Of a stretch of 64,000 nucleotides of DNA, positions 62,401-64,000 are shown in pieces; the stretch's first letter is position 1; every line of letters starts with the position of its first letter. The stretch is taken from assembly GCF_000003815.2 (NCBI RefSeq), contig NC_049997.1, positions 14,110,067 through 14,174,066 of the forward strand, given 5' to 3'. The stretch comes from Branchiostoma floridae (lineage: Eukaryota > Chordata > Leptocardii > Amphioxiformes > Branchiostomatidae). The notes below the pieces were generated by a model. It was not told the origin of the DNA. It ran no database searches and was given only the letters and a program-made list of their open reading frames with translations. A program made the position numbers and the translations under genes.

Positions 62401-62753
62401 ATTGCAAGATTGAAGAACATAATTCATGTGCATGCAAAAAGTTTCAAAACTCAAATCATCATCATCTATGAATAAACACCAATATCATAAATTACAGACT
62501 CACTTTGAATGGCAACACTTTTAAACTGTCTTTCCAGATTGCCCAGCTGCCCTGTTGCCCACCCTCCCAACTGGAGTGGGCTGTACTGCCAGTGATGGCT
62601 GCTACCATGTGACCTGCTGTATGACCCTTGACCTCTGCTCCATCAGACAGGTCAAGCCAAATTTCCATGTGAACTTTGACCCCTGTACCTACATCCTGTC
62701 TGTGGGGATGGGAACATGGACCTCTGAGTTCAACTTGTACCAGTACACTTGGG
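17910..62753 (+). CDS. Secreted LLTP / M23-like / SAP-like / Cys-module mosaic protein, 48 exons, 3' incomplete
   Basis: I joined 48 exons by GT-AG sites with continuous frame: 7,216 coding bases, about 2,405 residues, open at the right edge (phase 1 after 62753). Domain order: signal peptide (about 1-24); vitellogenin/apoB-type LLTP module (about 25-654); beta then amphipathic-helical region (655-991); M23/LECT2-like domain (about 1020-1150); basic linker with furin site RRKR1209; SAP-like motif 1 (about 1284-1312); cysteine module A (1318-1498); SAP-like motif 2 (about 1512-1540); modules B to F (1546 onward). LLTPs carry neutral lipid in secreted particles or at the ER. The first part suggests lipid carriage or yolk/plasma particle assembly; the rest has no precedent known to me. 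Segment entries below give exon coordinates. No competing gene lies in its introns. Confidence 0.85.
18307..18953. mobile_element. Inverted-repeat element in intron 1 with 73-bp perfect arms
   Basis: Arms 18307-18379 and 18881-18953 are perfect inverse copies (ATGTGCTACTATTATTATTT at the outer end). The 501-bp interior has no clear ORF. Perfect identity suggests recent origin, probably a non-autonomous DNA transposon. Confidence 0.75.
18999..26903 (+). CDS. Exons 2-8: N-terminal beta-barrel part of the LLTP (Vitellogenin_N) module
   Basis: Exons: 18999-19089, 19608-19641, 20111-20243, 20963-21020, 25027-25142, 25795-25939, 26788-26903 (residues 57-287). The segment has hallmarks of the vitellogenin/MTP/apoB N-sheet: a conserved pattern with CLLTVHSMIW, then the phrase VWYPPQEVIEVINIKKGIVS, which matches the family rule that strand-forming residues lead into an N-[IV]-K-[RK]-G-[IL] motif. 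In known LLTPs this barrel contacts partner proteins such as PDI or receptors. The 34-bp exon 3 is very short, but its flanking phases agree. Intron 5 (21021-25026) is 4 kb. Confidence 0.85.
21021..25026. other. Intron 5, 4 kb, repeat-rich
   Basis: No coding exon fits. It has a retroelement tail-like segment near 21121-21180 (CTTTATTGTACAT). A tandem duplication of about 100 bp lies at about 23684-23780 and 23787-23875 (AGCAGGTTAAAAC, then GCTCCAGGTAGATGCAAG). CA-rich and (CAAA)n tracts lie at 24340-24410. A 123-codon ORF at 22567-22938 shows no family signs. Confidence 0.5.
26080..26275. repeat. Intron 7 repeat with (GAT)n end
   Basis: Contains duplicated CACCCGGA...GAGGCCTGGCG-type segments, then a (GAT)n microsatellite at about 26250-26270. 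Probably the 3' end of a retroelement. No gene. Confidence 0.45.
27415..32944 (+). CDS. Exons 9-16: alpha-helical superhelix of the LLTP module
   Basis: Exons: 27415-27517, 28209-28326, 29894-30062, 30677-30728, 30985-31122, 31633-31844, 32154-32284, 32766-32944 (residues 288-654). The repeated helix pairs include LLEALGNA and a HALRSF segment, typical of the lipovitellin alpha-superhelix that wraps the lipid cavity. Two dibasic sites lie here: RQKR489-S and RGKR609-G, both fitting R-x-K-R. If the second is cleaved, the LLTP head would separate from everything after it. The module ends at about 654, which is short compared with full vitellogenins, whose lipid-binding beta sheets continue for several hundred residues. 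Confidence 0.85.
27548..27790. mobile_element. Short TIR element, family F1 copy 3 (intron 9)
   Basis: Its ends GGTATCTCACTGCACTTGGG and inverse, and its inner sequence, match 15435-15688. It starts about 30 bp after the exon 9 donor. Confidence 0.8.
28327..29893. other. Intron 10, no gene
   Basis: 1.57 kb. AT-rich. A direct repeat near 29583-29665 (GTTTAACAC...ATCTCCGACT...AACAGTACTA, twice) is the only structure noticed. Confidence 0.5.
33376..36648 (+). CDS. Exons 17-23: beta segment, then amphipathic helix-rich region
   Basis: Exons: 33376-33521, 34044-34220, 34668-34826, 35094-35236, 35553-35620, 35952-36103, 36482-36648 (residues 655-991). Exon 17 is strand-like and hydrophobic. Exons 18-23 form long amphipathic helices with regular I/L/V spacing and many charged faces, low in Cys. 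This resembles apolipoprotein-type lipid-surface helices, but it could also be a coiled-coil stalk. I cannot assign a named domain. Confidence 0.8.
37094..38772 (+). CDS. Exons 24-26: M23 peptidase / LECT2-like domain
   Basis: Exons: 37094-37274, 37833-37988, 38599-38772 (residues 992-1162). The fold signature is RKGVDLEAAVGDKVYSPFTG (1040-1059), matching the M23 pattern H-x-G-x-D ... V-x-[AS]-P-x-x-G, and later NNHIHF with the H-x-H motif (H1122, H1124). Cys1024 and Cys1119 fit LECT2-type disulfides. M23 enzymes cut peptidoglycan cross-links; the vertebrate homologue LECT2 is a secreted non-enzymatic cytokine with bound zinc. Here the first zinc ligand His is Arg1040, while Asp1044 and the H-x-H pair remain. 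Peptidase activity is therefore doubtful, and zinc binding is uncertain. Its position inside an LLTP is novel to me. Confidence 0.75.
38833..38906. repeat. 74-bp foldback element in intron 26
   Basis: Ends TACAGTCAAACCTGT and its inverse ACAGGTTTGACTGTA bracket an inner inverted GTGGCC pair. A typical miniature TIR element. Confidence 0.75.
39253..40380 (+). CDS. Exons 27-28: basic linker with furin site, and helical segment
   Basis: Exons: 39253-39415, 40220-40380 (residues 1163-1270). The linker is low-complexity and rich in K, R, S and T. It ends in RRGRRKR1209 followed by Ser, an almost ideal furin/PC cleavage site (R-x-[KR]-R-S). Cleavage would release an LLTP-M23 part from the Cys-module part. 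Exon 28 adds a small helical segment (VLDFLDELGM...) preceding the first SAP-like motif. Confidence 0.8.
40471..40540 (+). repeat. tRNA-Thr(TGT)-derived SINE head or tRNA pseudogene (intron 28)
   Basis: A-box TAGCGCAGTGG (40478-40488), a TTGTAAT anticodon loop with anticodon TGT (40503-40505), and a perfect B-box GGTTCGATCCC (40520-40530) are present. The acceptor arms do not pair, so it is not a working tRNA. It is probably the head of a SINE or a decayed tRNA copy. Confidence 0.6.
41087..41228 (+). CDS. Exon 29: SAP-like motif 1
   Basis: Residues 1271-1317. MTEAQLRMELQLRG then a short Thr/Ser turn and LVEKM fits the SAP helix-extension-helix pattern (L-x-x-x-L-[KR]-x-x-L-x-x-R-G-x-x-x-x-G-x-x-x-x-L-x-x-[KR]-[LM]). 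SAP domains normally bind DNA in the nucleus. A secreted context suggests protein binding or a convergent fold. The exon ends in phase 1. Confidence 0.65.
41344..41549. mobile_element. Short TIR element, family F2 copy 1 (intron 29)
   Basis: Ends AATTCACCTTTATCTGTAGG and inverse AGGTGAACTAG. Inner arms (GTGGTTTCAAATTGCAACAT and a related inverse) also fold back. The same end sequence occurs at 43138-43796. Confidence 0.8.
41804..51008 (+). CDS. Exons 30-33: cysteine module A
   Basis: Exons: 41804-41895, 42585-42717, 43872-43944, 50765-51008 (residues 1318-1498). First part: a Cys after the junction, then a C-x(6)-C-x(4)-CC pattern (last pair TCC) and the end W|G. Second part: a beta segment with the pair LCGEKC. 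Third part: a helical tail (LDITAIAQTVV...). It is the most divergent module, with two extra introns splitting its first and second parts. Its intron 32 (43945-50764) is the longest in the gene. Confidence 0.75.
42056..42190 (-). repeat. Retroelement 3'-tail-like segment (intron 30)
   Basis: On the minus strand it ends with GTGCAATAAAGTT. It shares GTACAATGTATGG and neighbouring sequence with 11845-11995. Similar tails on the plus strand: 50690-50722. Confidence 0.5.
43138..43796. mobile_element. TIR element, family F2 copy 2 (intron 31)
   Basis: TIRs of about 28 bp begin TAGTTCACCTTTATCTGC. The interior (about 43395-43540: CGCGCTGCG, AAGCGGCAAACACTGTGAGA) resembles 48250-48380 in inverse orientation, so a larger relative lies in intron 32. 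The exon 32 acceptor is only 75 bp away. Confidence 0.8.
45888..46797 (+). repeat. 124-bp perfect direct repeat pair (intron 32)
   Basis: 45888-46011 and 46674-46797 are identical over 124 bases, spaced 786 bp start to start. The ends are not TG...CA and there is no primer-binding site, so they do not look like LTRs. A recent segmental duplication, or tandem units of a larger repeat, is likelier. Confidence 0.85.
47460..47870. mobile_element. Fragment related to the GC-rich element at 62887-63967
   Basis: Shares landmarks in the same order with 63190-63510: AAAATCAGCG, TTTTTGT[CT]GTCATTTTCC, CCGATTAAC, and ACTTTCAAAATAGTCTCCTG. Diverged; ends not found. Confidence 0.65.
51368..51578. mobile_element. 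MITE, family F3 copy 1 (intron 33)
   Basis: TIRs TACTGTAAATGCA and inverse TGCATTTACAGTA. The interior has repeated TTCGCGGT motifs in both orientations. The exon 34 acceptor lies 59 bp downstream. Confidence 0.85.
51638..51779 (+). CDS. Exon 34: SAP-like motif 2
   Basis: Residues 1499-1545. LTVGQLTAELKNRSLPTTGN followed by ALVQRL is a near-canonical SAP consensus. It has the same length (142 bp), phase (0 in, 1 out) and flanking DLLD/ALLD start as exon 29, so the two exons are duplicates. It separates module A from module B. Confidence 0.75.
52166..54478 (+). CDS. Exons 35-38: cysteine module B
   Basis: Exons: 52166-52249, 52896-53045, 53422-53613, 54341-54478 (residues 1546-1733), all joined in phase 1. 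Part 1 has Cys at the start, VHC, HTC and SCC, then DAC, ending FTYPW|G. Part 2 has RICEPHEC and IPIC. Part 3 is helical (FIQQAGSNMASGLVDLIV) with a VALPKR end. The first part is split by an intron not found in modules C to F. The donor of exon 37 lies only 22 bp from a MITE. Confidence 0.8.
53636..53820. mobile_element. MITE, family F3 copy 2 (intron 37)
   Basis: TIRs TACTGTAAAATGCA and TGCATTTACAGTA. TTCGCGG repeats are shared with 51368-51578. It begins 22 bp after the exon 37 donor. Confidence 0.85.
55135..56868 (+). CDS. Exons 39-41: cysteine module C
   Basis: Exons: 55135-55367, 55959-56151, 56692-56868 (residues 1734-1934). Part 1: FSCQVNAFCLGIDC, then DFC, ending TYPW|G. Part 2: LCIEGRC, then QPFC. 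Part 3: helical with an extra Cys (RTC). The junction of exons 39 and 40 is phase 0 because the donor lies 11 bases past the usual W|G boundary, a boundary shift. The donor of exon 41 heads the minisatellite at 56853-57512. Confidence 0.85.
56311..56487. mobile_element. Short TIR element in intron 40
   Basis: Left end CAGTAGAAGCCGCTTAATTG is inversely similar to the right end GCAATGAACTGGCTTATACTG. About 177 bp, no ORF. Confidence 0.6.
56853..57512. repeat. 22-bp minisatellite made of the exon 41 donor junction
   Basis: Unit TGGTCAGGACTCGACAGTAAGT. Sixteen perfect units run 56853-57204, followed by about 13 variant units (ACTTGACA, ACTTCACAGTATTAGT, TCAAAA inserts) to about 57512. The first unit spans the last 16 exon bases and the GTAAGT donor, so most units repeat exon end plus donor. 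Confidence 0.95.
57966..59761 (+). CDS. Exons 42-44: cysteine module D
   Basis: Exons: 57966-58178, 58626-58826, 59573-59761 (residues 1935-2135), all phase 1. Part 1: MTCTVQSNCLGLTCC, then DMC, ending VYNW|G. Part 2: strand-rich, with QLLC but lacking the usual Cys pair of the other modules (an IDGDVEAVY segment lies in its place). Part 3: helical. N-glycosylation sequons are NMT, NIT and NYT. Confidence 0.85.
59035..59415. repeat. Dispersed repeat, copy B (intron 43)
   Basis: Close relative of 8747-9140, in the same orientation. It lies between exons 43 and 44. Confidence 0.75.
60376..61989 (+). CDS. Exons 45-47: cysteine module E
   Basis: Exons: 60376-60606, 61075-61272, 61825-61989 (residues 2136-2333), all phase 1. 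Part 1: VVCEVTSSTCTGVTC, then DPC, ending NYTW|G. Part 2: RYCQDVGHC, then QPAC. Part 3: helical, with a Cys at DCTG. It is the clearest example of the three-exon cassette. Confidence 0.85.
62538..62753 (+). CDS. Exon 48: first part of module F (gene continues)
   Basis: Residues 2334-2405. VGCTASDGCYHVTCC, then DPC, ending QYTW|G, the same as exons 39, 42 and 45. It has a phase 1 donor (GTGAGT). The expected part 2 exon is not found before 64000, where most of the remaining intron is a GC-rich transposon. Confidence 0.85.
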
Positions 62754-62886
62754 GTGAGTTTTAGATGATGCTAAAAACTTGATGGTAAAGACTATCTCAT
62801 GGGTAAGAAATTGCTAACTGTAGGTAAATTACCAAAAGGCAATTCATGGAGAAAAAGGGCCCTCAATGTAAAAGTTTTAGTAGTTT

Positions 62887-63967
62887 CACGCGCGGATCTA
62901 GGGGGGTGCGCGCCAGGCGCGCGCCTCCCCCTTCAGCTGGCAAAAAAAAAATTGGTAAGATAAACCCAGGCTACTAGAGGTCTTCTGAGGGAAGCCAAGA
63001 ATATTGACAACGTTATAAAACTTATTCGCTTATTTGAAAGGAGATTTCTGGTGATTATTTAGAGAAACTTGCGGTTTGCAATGACTAGTGGGTCCTCCGA
63101 GTCACGTTAACTTATGGTAAAGGCCCGGGGAATTTCTCCCCATGAAACTCGTGGGCCGCTGTAAGCCAAAACCGGCGCTTAAGAATATAAAAAGAGCGTG
63201 GAAATTTTGTAAGATCTCCAGAAAATCAGCGAGAGTTATTTATTTTTAATAAACTGATGATTTCTATCGTCCGTTATCGGCTAGAGAGACTCGACCGGTC
63301 GACCCCGCCTTGGGAAAATCGGCGTCGTGCGCCGACACCCCCCTCCCCACTCCAGTTCTGATCAGTCGCCGCAATGATTGATCGTCCTGACGTTTTTGTT
63401 GTCATTTTCCCCGATTAACCGTCATCAATTGCCACCACAGAAGCAAAAAGAGTCCGTAATATATGTAATTTCAAATGCGTAAGACACTTTCAAAATAGTC
63501 TCCTGCAAGCCGCTCAGACCCCACGAGATTTCTATGCGAGTTTACAGGAGCGCGAGCCGCTTCGAGGAGCAAGTCACATCGGCAGCCAGGTACAAATAAT
63601 TTTGCGATATTGTTTCTGTAACGTGGCGTCATTTATGAATATTAAGAAGGAGGAACTAGCCTTCGTTAGGTTTGTCCTTAGTGATAGTTGCTAAAAAAAT
63701 GTCCCTAACGTGAACTAGACAGCCACAGACATGACAAAATATCAGTGTTAATTTGTTTCTCAAATTTGCTCAGAGATGGCTCTAAAATGCACTAGAGAGC
63801 CTCTATTTCTTTAAAATTTTCTGGGGGAGGCCCCCCATACCCCCCCAACGAGAGGGGGTACCCCCCTCTCGTGCTCTCCCCCGGCGCAGCTTGCGCTGCG
63901 TGGCCGCCGCCTTCGGCCGCGTCATAGTGCGCGCACCCCCCTTAGCAAATTTCTGGATCCGCCAGTG
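62887..63967. mobile_element. hAT-like non-autonomous element (1.08 kb) in the last intron
   Basis: Ends CACGCGCGGATC followed by a GGGGGGTGCGCGC block, and the inverse GGATCCGCCAGTG with GGGTGCGCGCAC. The flanks (AGTAGTTT and AGTTTTTC) are only weakly alike as an 8-bp duplication. The GC-rich end near 63830-63950 is palindromic. The interior is related to 47460-47870. Confidence 0.6.
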
Positions 63968-64000
63968 AGTTTTTCCATGCCAGTTTTTTGGCAATGCCTT

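Overview
The window looks like nuclear DNA from an invertebrate chordate, most likely a lancelet (Branchiostoma). The evidence is: one long gene of many short exons with GT-AG introns, a dense load of short terminal-inverted-repeat (TIR) elements in introns, CA/TG microsatellites, and a large lipid transfer protein (LLTP) gene. No virus, operon, rRNA or CRISPR array was seen. The species is an inference from sequence style, not from a database match.

Positions 1-11,100 hold a duplicated family of single-exon multi-pass membrane protein genes. One copy lies on the minus strand (945-2402) and one on the plus strand (6357-7826). They sit in the two arms of a diverged inverted repeat of about 8 kb. 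A third copy (10409-11085) is a pseudogene, cut by a stop codon and truncated. Each copy carries a short upstream ORF just after a likely 5'UTR splice acceptor; in the two intact copies its stop overlaps the main ATG.

Positions 11,100-17,870 hold no gene that I can support. They contain several short TIR elements: a piggyBac-like one with TTAA duplications, a foldback family with a conserved inner segment, and tandem perfect hairpins.

Positions 17,910 to 62,753 and beyond hold one plus-strand gene. I traced 48 coding exons with continuous reading frame (7,216 coding bases, about 2,405 residues). It is still open at the right edge. The predicted product is secreted. In order it has: a signal peptide; a vitellogenin/apolipoprotein-B-type LLTP N-terminal module; a helix-rich stretch; an M23/LECT2-like domain whose first zinc ligand appears replaced by Arg; a strong furin-type site; a SAP-like motif; then at least six cysteine-rich modules, with a second SAP-like motif between the first and second. 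Each later module is encoded by a nearly invariant three-exon phase-1 cassette. I know of no described protein with this architecture, and it is the main candidate for something new here.

The introns hold many TIR elements, a Thr-tRNA-derived sequence, a 73-bp perfect inverted repeat, a 124-bp perfect direct repeat, and a 22-bp minisatellite made from copies of the exon 41 splice donor. A hAT-like GC-rich element fills most of the last kilobase.
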